Made by a program: the position numbers and the translations under genes. Of a stretch of 7,838 nucleotides of DNA, positions 1-6,848 are shown one piece after another (the first letter of the stretch is position 1; every line of letters starts with the position of its first letter). Below the pieces are notes generated by a model. It saw only the letters and a list, made by a program, of their open reading frames with translations. It did no database searches and was not told the origin of the DNA. The DNA is from Candidatus Altimarinota bacterium (GTDB lineage Bacteria > Patescibacteriota > Gracilibacteria > UBA4473). The stretch covers positions 1 through 7,838 of the forward strand of contig JAHDBZ010000040.1 in NCBI GenBank assembly GCA_020630245.1. Direction: 5' to 3'.

Positions 1-309
1 CTCACCTTTTCTCTGAGTGGGACTTTGGCCGCTAGCAACTTCTCACGTATGTGGCTTTATGACGATAATGAGCGCATTAGCGATGAGATTATCCCGAGTA
101 GTAACAATAACACGATTGAATTTGTCCCAGTCCTCACACTCAGTGAAGCAAAAAACGTATACCTGAAGCTAGACACGCCTTCTGATGCTATACCGGGCGG
201 ATCAGCCCGTTGGAGCATTCTTTCGGTCGATACGACGGAATCTGATGCCAGTGTGGTCGAAACAAATTTTCCGATCCCTGGACAACTGATGGAAATGCAT
301 CCTGAATAA
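1..309 (+). CDS. C-terminal fragment of a probable exported beta-sandwich surface protein (5' end outside window)
   Basis: The frame is open from base 1 to a TAA stop at 307-309, giving 102 residues. A TTG at 25 could be read as a start, but the frame continues upstream without a break and the protein begins mid-domain, so this is the tail of a longer gene. The fragment alternates short hydrophobic strands with Ser/Thr/Asn/Asp-rich turns, has no cysteine and has no membrane segment near its end. The stretch RMWLYDDNERISDEI, followed by a strand and then VYLKLDTPSDAIPGGSARWSI, resembles the 'LYDG ... ipaG.s..l.v' Ig-like repeats common in large cell-surface proteins of Patescibacteria; that resemblance is from memory. 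No catalytic motif is seen. Its neighbour at the far right of the window is also a secreted protein. The coding call is firm, the fold is inferred, and the specific function is unknown. Confidence 0.75.
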   Translation, partial: LTFSLSGTLAASNFSRMWLYDDNERISDEIIPSSNNNTIEFVPVLTLSEAKNVYLKLDTPSDAIPGGSARWSILSVDTTESDASVVETNFPIPGQLMEMHPE

Positions 310-329
310 GAAAAATAATTGCGTCAATT

Positions 330-368
330 GGGTAGCCAAAAACACCAGATGTTTTTGGGGTTCTGCCC
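330..368 (+). terminator. Hairpin between the surface protein gene and the glucan operon; possible terminator
   Basis: A perfect 9-bp stem (CCAAAAACA at 336-344 and TGTTTTTGG at 350-358) closes a 5-base loop, CCAGA. It is extended by a 6-bp outer stem, GGGTAG at 330-335 with CTGCCC at 363-368. The outer stem includes one G-U pair, and a 4-base bulge (359-362) separates the two stems. The hairpin starts 20 bases after the upstream stop codon, a natural place for a terminator. However, no U-run follows the outer stem; the only T-run lies inside the 3' arm of the inner stem. It could instead be a regulatory or RNA-stability hairpin in the leader of the downstream operon. Confidence 0.45.
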
Positions 369-384
369 ATGTATAGACTAATAT
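355..384 (+). promoter_or_regulatory. Weak candidate promoter for the glucan operon
   Basis: TTGGGG at 355-360 (3 of 6 to the -35 consensus) lies 18 bases before TAATAT at 379-384 (4 of 6 to the -10 consensus). An alternative -10 is TATAGA at 372-377. Either would place transcription start about 15-35 bases before the ATG at 417. The matches are poor, and the proposed -35 overlaps the 3' arm of the hairpin at 330-368. The main support is that a promoter is expected here, at the start of a five-gene co-directional block. Confidence 0.22.
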
Positions 385-416
385 AGAGACACAAAAACAA
401 ACACCCACCCTCCTCT

Positions 417-1739
417 ATGTCTACAGACGCCAAAAAAGTGTTGATGCTTGGCTGGGAATTCCCTCCAGTTTTCTCGGGTGGCTTAGGTGTGGTTACGCAG
501 AACTTGGCACAAGCACTTCAGTCTGAAAATGTAGATCTCACCTTGGTTTTACCACAGTTTATCACGGAGCAAATTATCGAAGCTCGTTTTGATCCCGGTG
601 TAAAGCTGATGACTTTTGCCGATAGCGAGTGCGACCTAAAAGCCCTGAATCAACACAAAAAAACTTGGCGGGTCAAAACACTGATCCATTCACCGTATCT
701 CAACCCGGCTGAATACGAAACCCAACGAGAAAAATTTTTGTCTCAACGGTATAAGCGTCGTCTCAAATCAGACAAGTCCCCTTCTCAAATGAAAAAAGGC
801 CCGGTCTACGGGGAAAATCTCTTTGCCGAAATTGATCGCTTCGCTGCCGAAGTCCTGGCACTTAGTGAAGGCGAGCACTTTGACGTGGTACACGCCCATG
901 ATTGGATTACCGCCGAAGCGGCCCTACAGCTAAAGTTACAACGCGGACTCCCCTATATCCTGCACGTACATGCGACCGAAGTCGATCGCACCGGCAATCA
1001 CCAGCCCGACAGCGAAGTCTTCCGACGAGAACGCTTCGCCATGAAGATGGCCGACAAGATCATTGCGGTCAGTCGCTACACAAAAGATATTCTTGTAAGC
1101 ACGTATGAAATCGACGGAAATAAAATCGAAGTGGTCTACAACGCCTACGAAGCTCGTAACCAAAAATCTGAAGCCGAAAAAAATGCCGTCTGGCAAAAAG
1201 ACAAAAGCCAGTTCTGGGTGCTCTTCATCGGTCGAGTCACACTACAAAAAGGACCAGAATATTTTGTAGAAACCGCCAAACTGGTCGTAGAGAACAATCC
1301 CAAACAAAACATTCACTTCTTTATTGCTGGTACCGGAGATATGCTCCCCCAGATTCAAGACATGATCTACCGCTATGGACTCAATGATCGCGTGCACTGT
1401 TTGGGCTTTCTCAATGCGATCGAACGAGATTCACTCTATATGCTCACAGATGCCTGTATCATACCGTCGGTGTCTGAGCCTTTTGGGCTGACAGCCGTGG
1501 AGGTCATCGAACACCACACACCACTCATCATCTCTAAAAACTGTGGCGCCAATGAACTCCTGGGACACAAGTTTCCTGTTGACTTCTGGGATGCTCCCAA
1601 AATGGCTGAATACGTCTTGGCTCTCGAAAGATACCCTCACCTACGTCGCACGATCCGCCATAAAGCCATTGAACAGGGTCAACCAATCTCCTGGCAAAAA
1701 CAAGCGGAAGAAGTTGTGGAGATCTATAATAAATTTTAG
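417..1739 (+). CDS. GT-B glycosyltransferase, glycogen/starch synthase-like
   Basis: This 440-residue protein probably transfers glucose from a nucleotide sugar to a growing alpha-1,4-glucan in the cytoplasm. The N-terminal Rossmann half begins with GWEFPPVFSGGLGVV (residues 12-26), the acceptor-side glycine loop of GT5/GT4 synthases. It continues through a YGENLFAEIDRFA segment near 131-143, VHAHDW at 158-163 and a conserved-type His loop HVHATEVDR from 183. The C-terminal half has GRVTLQKG at 272-279 (the Arg and Lys that bind donor phosphates) and an E-x7-E motif, E354 and E362, in SEPFGLTAVEV. No signal peptide or membrane segment is present. A basic stretch at 104-127 (10 Lys/Arg) sits in the acceptor domain. 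The start is ATG, with a C/T-rich leader and no Shine-Dalgarno. The two hydrolase genes downstream favour glycogen synthase over a cell-envelope GT4 transferase, but donor (UDP- or ADP-glucose) and product cannot be read from sequence. Fold and family are secure; the substrate is inferred. Confidence 0.85.
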   Translation: MSTDAKKVLMLGWEFPPVFSGGLGVVTQNLAQALQSENVDLTLVLPQFITEQIIEARFDPGVKLMTFADSECDLKALNQHKKTWRVKTLIHSPYLNPAEYETQREKFLSQRYKRRLKSDKSPSQMKKGPVYGENLFAEIDRFAAEVLALSEGEHFDVVHAHDWITAEAALQLKLQRGLPYILHVHATEVDRTGNHQPDSEVFRRERFAMKMADKIIAVSRYTKDILVSTYEIDGNKIEVVYNAYEARNQKSEAEKNAVWQKDKSQFWVLFIGRVTLQKGPEYFVETAKLVVENNPKQNIHFFIAGTGDMLPQIQDMIYRYGLNDRVHCLGFLNAIERDSLYMLTDACIIPSVSEPFGLTAVEVIEHHTPLIISKNCGANELLGHKFPVDFWDAPKMAEYVLALERYPHLRRTIRHKAIEQGQPISWQKQAEEVVEIYNKF

Positions 1740-1763
1740 AAAAAAAATTATGAATAAAAAAAT

Positions 1764-1818
1764 TACTCATCTAAAATACTGAGGAATACTACTTCTTATA
1801 TTTCCAGCTACTCATCTA
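1764..1818 (+). repeat. Paired 10-bp direct repeat TACTCATCTA in the 91-bp spacer
   Basis: The 10-mer TACTCATCTA occurs at 1764-1773 and again at 1809-1818, 45 bases apart, in the largest spacer of the operon (1740-1830). Between the copies lies TATATT at 1797-1802, a 5-of-6 match to a -10 box, but without a recognisable -35. A GAGG at 1781-1784 is about 47 bases before the next ATG, too far to act as a ribosome binding site. The pair could be an operator or could be chance. Confidence 0.3.
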
Positions 1819-1830
1819 CTTCGCTAAAAA

Positions 1831-3201
1831 ATGGCCAAATCAATCTGCTTTTACTTCCAGGTTCATCAGCCCTTCCGGCTGAAACCTCTCTCGTTACTAG
1901 GCCATCAAGCTGTTACCGACTTTTTTGATCATGAACACGAACACGAAAGCAACGAAGCCATCTTTAATAAAGTGAGTCAAAAGTGCTATCTCCCAACAAC
2001 AGAAGTGCTCTTGCGGATGTGTAAACAGCACCCAAATTTTCGCTGTAGCTTTTCTCTCTCTGGAGTATTCCTCGAACAGTGTGAACTCTACCCAAAGTAC
2101 GGCACACCAGTACTCAAAAACTTTAAAGCACTGGTCAAAACCGGACAAGTAGAGATTTTGGCTGAGACGTATCACCATTCTCTCACCTTTCTCTACTCCA
2201 AACTCGAATACGCACACCAGATACAACTGCATCGCGACCTAATCTGGAAACATTTCCAAATTCGCCCGCAAGTCTTCCGCAACACGGAATTAATTTACAA
2301 CAATGATTTGGCCGCCTTTATATCAAACATGGGGTACCGCGGCATGATTGCTGAGGGCTGGCATACGGCCATGGAGGAGGACAACCCTAATCTCATTCAC
2401 TTTGCAAATCTCGAGACGCTGCCGCACGACGACCAGCTCATCGCACACAAATACGCCATCAAAGGCAAAGGGCGAAAATCACACACCAACGAACAACACT
2501 TCCCAGTCTTAACCAAAAATTATCAACTCTCCGATGACATTGCCTTCCGGTTTGGAAACAAAGACTGGCCGGGCTATCCACTTCAGACCGAAACCTTTGC
2601 TCACTGGGTAGAAAATGCCCCTGGCGACACCGTCAATCTCTTCATGGATTTTGAAACTTTTGGCGAGCACCAATGGGCCGATACGGGGATCTTTGATTTC
2701 CTCGAACATTTGCCAAACGCCTGCCAAGCGCACGACATTACTTTTCGTACCCCGAGCCAGACGATAGAAGATTTCACGCCGCAAACGCAATACCACACGG
2801 AGCACTATGTGTCCTGGGCCGATGAACACCGCGATATCTCCGCCTGGGTAGAAAACGACATGCAGCGTTCAGCACTCGCTGAGCTCCAAGACATCGAGGC
2901 ACGCCTACATCAATATCGCTCCCATAAACACGATGTTATCGACAAGCTCTGGGATGACTTCCGTAAGCTGTCGACCTCCGATCATCTCTACTACATGTCG
3001 ACGAAATATTTCGCTGACGGAGATGTACACACCTATTTCTCTCCGTATCCGCATCCTTATGATGCCTATATCAATTTCATGAACGCGCTCGAACACCTCA
3101 ACGCACAGTTTGAGCATTGGCATGAGCACAAAGGGAAATCTCCAAAACAAAAACGCATTCATCGTTCTTTTCGTCTGACTAAAGCTCGATTAGCAAACTA
3201 G
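1831..3201 (+). CDS. GH57 alpha-amylase-like glycoside hydrolase
   Basis: The 456-residue protein belongs to the GH57 alpha-amylase group, retaining enzymes that cleave or transfer alpha-1,4-glucan chains through a covalent glucosyl intermediate. Conserved regions appear in order: HQP at 12-14, the AETYHH block at 111-116, FRNTELIYNN with the expected nucleophile Glu153, and FMDFETFGEH with the expected acid/base Asp273. A helical region follows, as is usual for the family. No signal peptide is seen, consistent with action on an intracellular glucan. An in-frame TAA at 1825-1827 makes the ATG at 1831 the only sensible start. Oddities are a DHEHEHE run at 33-39 and a basic tail (9 Lys/Arg and no acidic residue in 434-456). 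It follows the synthase by 91 bases and precedes the glucoamylase by 19. Alternatives within GH57 are 4-alpha-glucanotransferase or amylopullulanase-type activity; a branching enzyme is less likely because the pattern fits the shorter alpha-amylase group. Confidence 0.88.
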   Translation: MAKSICFYFQVHQPFRLKPLSLLGHQAVTDFFDHEHEHESNEAIFNKVSQKCYLPTTEVLLRMCKQHPNFRCSFSLSGVFLEQCELYPKYGTPVLKNFKALVKTGQVEILAETYHHSLTFLYSKLEYAHQIQLHRDLIWKHFQIRPQVFRNTELIYNNDLAAFISNMGYRGMIAEGWHTAMEEDNPNLIHFANLETLPHDDQLIAHKYAIKGKGRKSHTNEQHFPVLTKNYQLSDDIAFRFGNKDWPGYPLQTETFAHWVENAPGDTVNLFMDFETFGEHQWADTGIFDFLEHLPNACQAHDITFRTPSQTIEDFTPQTQYHTEHYVSWADEHRDISAWVENDMQRSALAELQDIEARLHQYRSHKHDVIDKLWDDFRKLSTSDHLYYMSTKYFADGDVHTYFSPYPHPYDAYINFMNALEHLNAQFEHWHEHKGKSPKQKRIHRSFRLTKARLAN

Positions 3202-3206
3202 CAAAC
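3191..3206 (+). repeat. Tandem 8-bp duplication TAGCAAAC across the GH57 stop codon
   Basis: TAGCAAAC is repeated head to tail at 3191-3198 and 3199-3206. The second copy supplies the TAG stop of the GH57 gene at 3199-3201. The pattern suggests a small slippage duplication. If so, the first TAG, now read out of frame as part of TTA GCA, is a relic of the same unit. No function is implied. Confidence 0.5.
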
Positions 3207-3220
3207 TTACTTACTACTCT

Positions 3221-5206
3221 ATGCCTCAATCCCTCGTAGTTACGAACGGAAATCTCCTCGCCAGCTTTGACGAACGGCTCATGCTGCGAGATTTTTTCTA
3301 TCCCAATGTCGGCCAGGAGAACCATTCCGAATTTAGTAAAAAACACCGCGTAGGCTTTCACGTCGGTGATAATTTTCATTGGCTAGACGATTCTAGTTGG
3401 CAATTTGAAATCGATTATCACCCCAACACCCTGGTGGGAAATTCTACCGCGACTAATAATGAGTTAGGCCTCAAAGTTCAGTTCGAAGATTTTGTGTATA
3501 CAACGCATGACATTTTGTTTCGTAAGCTTACGATTACCAACAACTCTGATCACACACGCGATGTAAAGTGTTTCTTTTCACATGATTTTTATCTGTACGG
3601 AGACAAAAAAGAGGACACGGCCCAATACGAACCAAATCTAAATGGTGTTCTCCACTATCGACGACAACGTTACTTCCTCGTGAATGGACAGTGGGCTGAT
3701 ACAGGACTTGGCATGACTGAGTTTACAACGGGCAAAGCGAATTACGATGACAAAGAAGGCACCTGGAGAGATGCCGAAGATGGACACCTGCACGAACACG
3801 CCATTGAACAAGGATCCGTTGACTCAACAGTAGGCTTTTACAGACATTTTGATCCAAGAGAGACCCTAACTCTCTACGTTTGGATCGCGGCTGGCACAAA
3901 CTACTCCGACATCGAGAGAAATTACAACCGTGTCAAAAAACTCGGCCCCGAACGTATCATGGCTCATACCTATGGCTACTGGGAACAATGGAGCCAAAAA
4001 TCTGGATTCAAAACCGCCGGCTTGCCAAAAGAAGCACAAAGACTCTGGAATCAGAGTCTCCTTATTGTTCGTTCTCAAACCGACAATCGAGGAGCCATCA
4101 TTGCTTCGACAGACTCTGACATTATGCAGTTTAACAAAGATACCTATGCCTATTCCTGGCCACGAGATGGGGCCTTAATCTGTAATGCGCTTGCTCGTGC
4201 TGGTTATTATGAAGTGGTAAAACGCTATCTGATGTTTTGTCGCCGGACGATAACGCCAAATGGCTACGTGCTCCACAAATACAACCCCGATGGTTCACTG
4301 GGCTCCTCTTGGCATCCCAAATGGAAAAATGGCAAACCACAACTCCCGATCCAACAGGACGAATCTGCTCTACTTTTAGTCTCACTCTGGGAGCTCTATG
4401 ACCAATCAAAATCAATTGAGATCGCCCAACAACTCTTTAACCCGATGGTACTGAAAATTGGACGTTGGCTCGCCAGCTTTGTCGACGAACGCACCGGACT
4501 TCCCCACCCTACCTACGGCCTATGGGAAGAACAACGCAGTGTTTTCTCATACACCGCTAGCACTGTTTATGGTGGACTCATGGCTGCCGCAAAATTGTCA
4601 CACGCTACCGGCCATCACGAAGATGAAGACTTTTTTAAAGACGCAGCCCAAAAACTCCAAAAAGCCATCGTCAAATATCTTTATTCAGAAACCGACCAAC
4701 GGTTTTGTAAAAGTGTGTTTTATGAGCAGGACACGCTCAAACATGATGCAACTGTCGACGCCAGCCTGACTTTTGTTTGGGAGATGGGAGTCCTACCCCC
4801 AGACGATCCTAAAGTCATAAACACTATGAACGCTATCCGCGATCAGCTCACTGTACGAACAGATGTAGGCGGTCTGGCTCGCTACACGGGAGACTTTTAC
4901 CATCGGATTTGGGACCGCGAGCACGAATACTCTGAAGCCGTTCCAGGCAACCCCTGGATCATCACCACGCTCTGGCTCGCCAACTGGGAAATCGAACGTG
5001 CTACGACGCTCAAAGATCTCAAAGCGCCCAAAGAAAAAATACTGTGGACGATCTCCAAGGCTAATTCCGCCGGTATTCTGCCCGAGCAGTTGGACCCATT
5101 TACAAACCAACCCATTTCGGTGGCGCCACTTACCTGGAGTCATGCGACCTATGTGGATACGGTGATGCGGTTTTCTGAAAAATATCGAGCCCTTTCACAA
5201 AAATAG
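3221..5206 (+). CDS. GH15 glucoamylase-like glucan hydrolase
   Basis: The 661-residue protein has the two-domain layout of bacterial/archaeal GH15 enzymes, which release beta-D-glucose from non-reducing ends of alpha-glucans. The N-terminal beta-sandwich starts with VVTNGNLLASFDE and LRDFFYPNVGQENH, a typical opening, and runs to about residue 250. A linker around YWEQW (253-257) leads into the alpha/alpha barrel, from about 269 to 655. Active-site landmarks are SWPRDG at 312-317 (substrate-binding Arg315/Asp316), QQDES with probable general acid Glu381, GNPW at 576-579, and LPEQ with probable general base Glu622 followed by LTWSHA. Length is normal for the family and no residue appears lost. 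There is no signal peptide, so it probably works inside the cell on stored glycogen. It starts 19 bases after the GH57 stop and ends 18 bases before the sugar kinase, fitting a glucan-to-glucose-to-glucose-6-phosphate route. GH15 also contains trehalases and dextran-acting enzymes; the context favours glucoamylase. Confidence 0.9.
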   Translation: MPQSLVVTNGNLLASFDERLMLRDFFYPNVGQENHSEFSKKHRVGFHVGDNFHWLDDSSWQFEIDYHPNTLVGNSTATNNELGLKVQFEDFVYTTHDILFRKLTITNNSDHTRDVKCFFSHDFYLYGDKKEDTAQYEPNLNGVLHYRRQRYFLVNGQWADTGLGMTEFTTGKANYDDKEGTWRDAEDGHLHEHAIEQGSVDSTVGFYRHFDPRETLTLYVWIAAGTNYSDIERNYNRVKKLGPERIMAHTYGYWEQWSQKSGFKTAGLPKEAQRLWNQSLLIVRSQTDNRGAIIASTDSDIMQFNKDTYAYSWPRDGALICNALARAGYYEVVKRYLMFCRRTITPNGYVLHKYNPDGSLGSSWHPKWKNGKPQLPIQQDESALLLVSLWELYDQSKSIEIAQQLFNPMVLKIGRWLASFVDERTGLPHPTYGLWEEQRSVFSYTASTVYGGLMAAAKLSHATGHHEDEDFFKDAAQKLQKAIVKYLYSETDQRFCKSVFYEQDTLKHDATVDASLTFVWEMGVLPPDDPKVINTMNAIRDQLTVRTDVGGLARYTGDFYHRIWDREHEYSEAVPGNPWIITTLWLANWEIERATTLKDLKAPKEKILWTISKANSAGILPEQLDPFTNQPISVAPLTWSHATYVDTVMRFSEKYRALSQK

Positions 5207-5224
5207 TACTAAGATGCACACTGC

Positions 5225-6055
5225 ATGAATATTGTGTCCCTCGATGTCGGCGGAACCAAAATATTTGCGGGGCGCTATAACCAAAATTTAGAGCTACTCG
5301 CATCAGAGAAGCGTAAAACTCAGACGAAGGCTGGCCAGGAAACGGTTCTGGAGAATCTATTACAAGCTATCGAGGCGGTACGTGATGAAGCCACTGTGGC
5401 AATTGGAATTGCCTGGGCTGGATTTGTAAATCCTCAAACTGGAGTGATTAACAAAGCGCCAAATATTAGTGTGCTCAATGAGTTTGCGCTCACAGATTTC
5501 ATTACGGCGCAAACTGGACTCCCCTGCTGGCTCGAAAATGATGCTCGCTGTTTTGCCTTTGGGGAATGGCAGGCGCTTGAGCCTCGACCAAAAGTTTGTC
5601 TGGGAATCATTTTGGGCACCGGTGTCGGCTCTGGACTAATTATAAATGGCCAGATTTTCCACGGTGCGCATCAAGCTGCCGGTGAAATCGGTCATATGCA
5701 TATTGATGCCCAAGAAGTTGAATCGATTGTGGCCGGGCCGGGCCTGCAGGCACGATTTGGCGTTGAGCGTCTCAGCGAATTACCAGCTCTCAAGCCACAG
5801 CAGCTCAATCCTGTACTCGACGCTATAACCGATTGGCTGACGAGCATTATGTTGGCCTATGATCCAGATCAGATTGTTTTTGGCGGCGGTGCGGCCCAGT
5901 ATTTTTGGCGACAGTACGAGTTTCAAATCATAGAATCATTGAATAAAAAAATTGAACAATACCCGCAAACCACAAACCTTAAATTTTCAGATCAGGTCAA
6001 TGCCGGCGGTAAAGGCATGGCCGCTTTAACCTGGCAATACTATGAAAAAAAATAA
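5225..6055 (+). CDS. ROK-family sugar kinase (probable glucokinase) lacking the zinc-binding cysteine motif
   Basis: This 276-residue ROK-family protein probably phosphorylates glucose released by the upstream glucoamylase. DVGGTK at 7-12 is the ATP phosphate-binding loop, ENDARC carries the expected catalytic base Asp106, GTGVGSG near 137-143 is the second phosphate loop, GEIGH at 153-157 is the sugar-contacting motif, and VFGGGAA is the adenosine-side glycine motif. After GEIGH the usual C-x-C-G-x-x-G-C-x-E zinc motif is missing: the chain runs HMHIDAQEVESIVAGPG directly, as though about ten residues were deleted, with no cysteine nearby. At 276 residues it is shorter than typical 290-320-residue ROK kinases. 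No DNA-binding helix-turn-helix precedes the kinase domain, so it is not a ROK repressor. The start is ATG, 18 bases after the GH15 stop. The end overlaps the next gene by 14 bases. Sugar specificity is inferred from the operon; fructose, mannose or an amino sugar remains possible. Confidence 0.85.
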   Translation: MNIVSLDVGGTKIFAGRYNQNLELLASEKRKTQTKAGQETVLENLLQAIEAVRDEATVAIGIAWAGFVNPQTGVINKAPNISVLNEFALTDFITAQTGLPCWLENDARCFAFGEWQALEPRPKVCLGIILGTGVGSGLIINGQIFHGAHQAAGEIGHMHIDAQEVESIVAGPGLQARFGVERLSELPALKPQQLNPVLDAITDWLTSIMLAYDPDQIVFGGGAAQYFWRQYEFQIIESLNKKIEQYPQTTNLKFSDQVNAGGKGMAALTWQYYEKK

Positions 6056-6833
6056 AACCGCTCTCGTTTTATCCGGCGGTGGATCCCTCGGGATCGCTCA
6101 CATTGGCGTGATTGAGAATCTCGAGTTACAGCACGACTTTGATTTTGTGTGCGGGGTGTCGGCTGGGGCCATTGTCGGAGCCGGTGTCGCTCTGGGGAAA
6201 AGTGCCGAAGAAATCTGGGACATTTTTAATGACACCAACCTCTTTGACATCGCCCTAGATGCTTCACCCAAAAATTCAGGGCTGATCAAGGGACGTAAGA
6301 TCTACAAATTGCTCGATGAGGTTTTTGAGTCAAAGCGATTTTCAGACCTAAAGACACCACTTTATATAGGCGCGACAAATTTTGCCACTGGCGAACGAGT
6401 GATTATCCAGGAAGGAAAGATTGCTGACGCGGTCCGAGCTTCGATCGGAATCCCGCTGGTCTTTGAGCCCCATTGGCATCCAGACCTCAAACAACCACTC
6501 GTCGATGGTTTTCTCTCTCAAAATCTTCCTCTCGACATTGCCATTAACTCTTATAAGGGGAAACAGATCATTAGTGTTGATGTCGCAACCGTTCCACCTT
6601 TAACACCTGATTTTGGCTCCAAGAAGTTCTTTGGTAAAAACCGCACACGCTTTCACATGCTCCAGCGCACGCTGCGTATTATGTATCAAAACCAACAGCG
6701 ACTCATCCCTGATGACCTAAGAGTAATCCGATATGAGCCCGACCTTCGAGAATTCTCGTCTATGTCTGTCGGGCACAAAAATTTCCAACGAATTCTGGAA
6801 ATTGGGAAGAATTGTCGGCCTTTAGGAAAATAG
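6042..6833 (+). CDS. Patatin-like phospholipase / lipid acyl hydrolase (RssA/NTE-type)
   Basis: The 263-residue protein has the patatin fold signature in full. GGGSLG at 12-17 forms the oxyanion hole, GVSAG at 38-42 holds nucleophile Ser40, and VDG at 154-156 supplies dyad partner Asp155. The segment ASIGIPLVFEP ahead of the Asp is also typical. No signal peptide or transmembrane helix is evident, so it is predicted to be cytoplasmic or peripherally membrane-associated, acting on phospholipid or lysophospholipid ester bonds. Length suits compact bacterial RssA/YlbK-like patatins. The ATG at 6042 lies inside the last codons of the kinase gene in a different frame, a 14-base overlap that suggests translational coupling. 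The stop is TAG at 6831-6833, followed by an A-run then T-run without a clear GC hairpin. Family is secure; substrate and the reason for linkage to glucan genes are unknown. It is not an ExoU-like effector on any evidence seen here. Confidence 0.88.
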   Translation: MKKNKTALVLSGGGSLGIAHIGVIENLELQHDFDFVCGVSAGAIVGAGVALGKSAEEIWDIFNDTNLFDIALDASPKNSGLIKGRKIYKLLDEVFESKRFSDLKTPLYIGATNFATGERVIIQEGKIADAVRASIGIPLVFEPHWHPDLKQPLVDGFLSQNLPLDIAINSYKGKQIISVDVATVPPLTPDFGSKKFFGKNRTRFHMLQRTLRIMYQNQQRLIPDDLRVIRYEPDLREFSSMSVGHKNFQRILEIGKNCRPLGK

Positions 6834-6848
6834 CATCAAAAAAAATTT

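Noticed and set aside
1750..1782. Ten-codon open frame (MNKKITHLKY) after the glycosyltransferase stop
   Set aside because: It is AT-rich spacer sequence with no ribosome binding site, no attenuator-type codon run and no adjoining hairpin. A chance frame is the simpler explanation.
4131..5143. Minus-strand open frames of 94-116 residues opposite the glucoamylase
   Set aside because: They lie wholly within a gene with intact GH15 motifs, have no recognisable domain, and mirror its codon pattern.
5214..5228. Four-codon mini-frame (MHTA) whose TGA stop overlaps the kinase ATG as ATGA
   Set aside because: The overlap geometry is tidy, but the frame is too short to judge and has no ribosome binding site. 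It would also be the only TGA stop in the window. Treated as chance.
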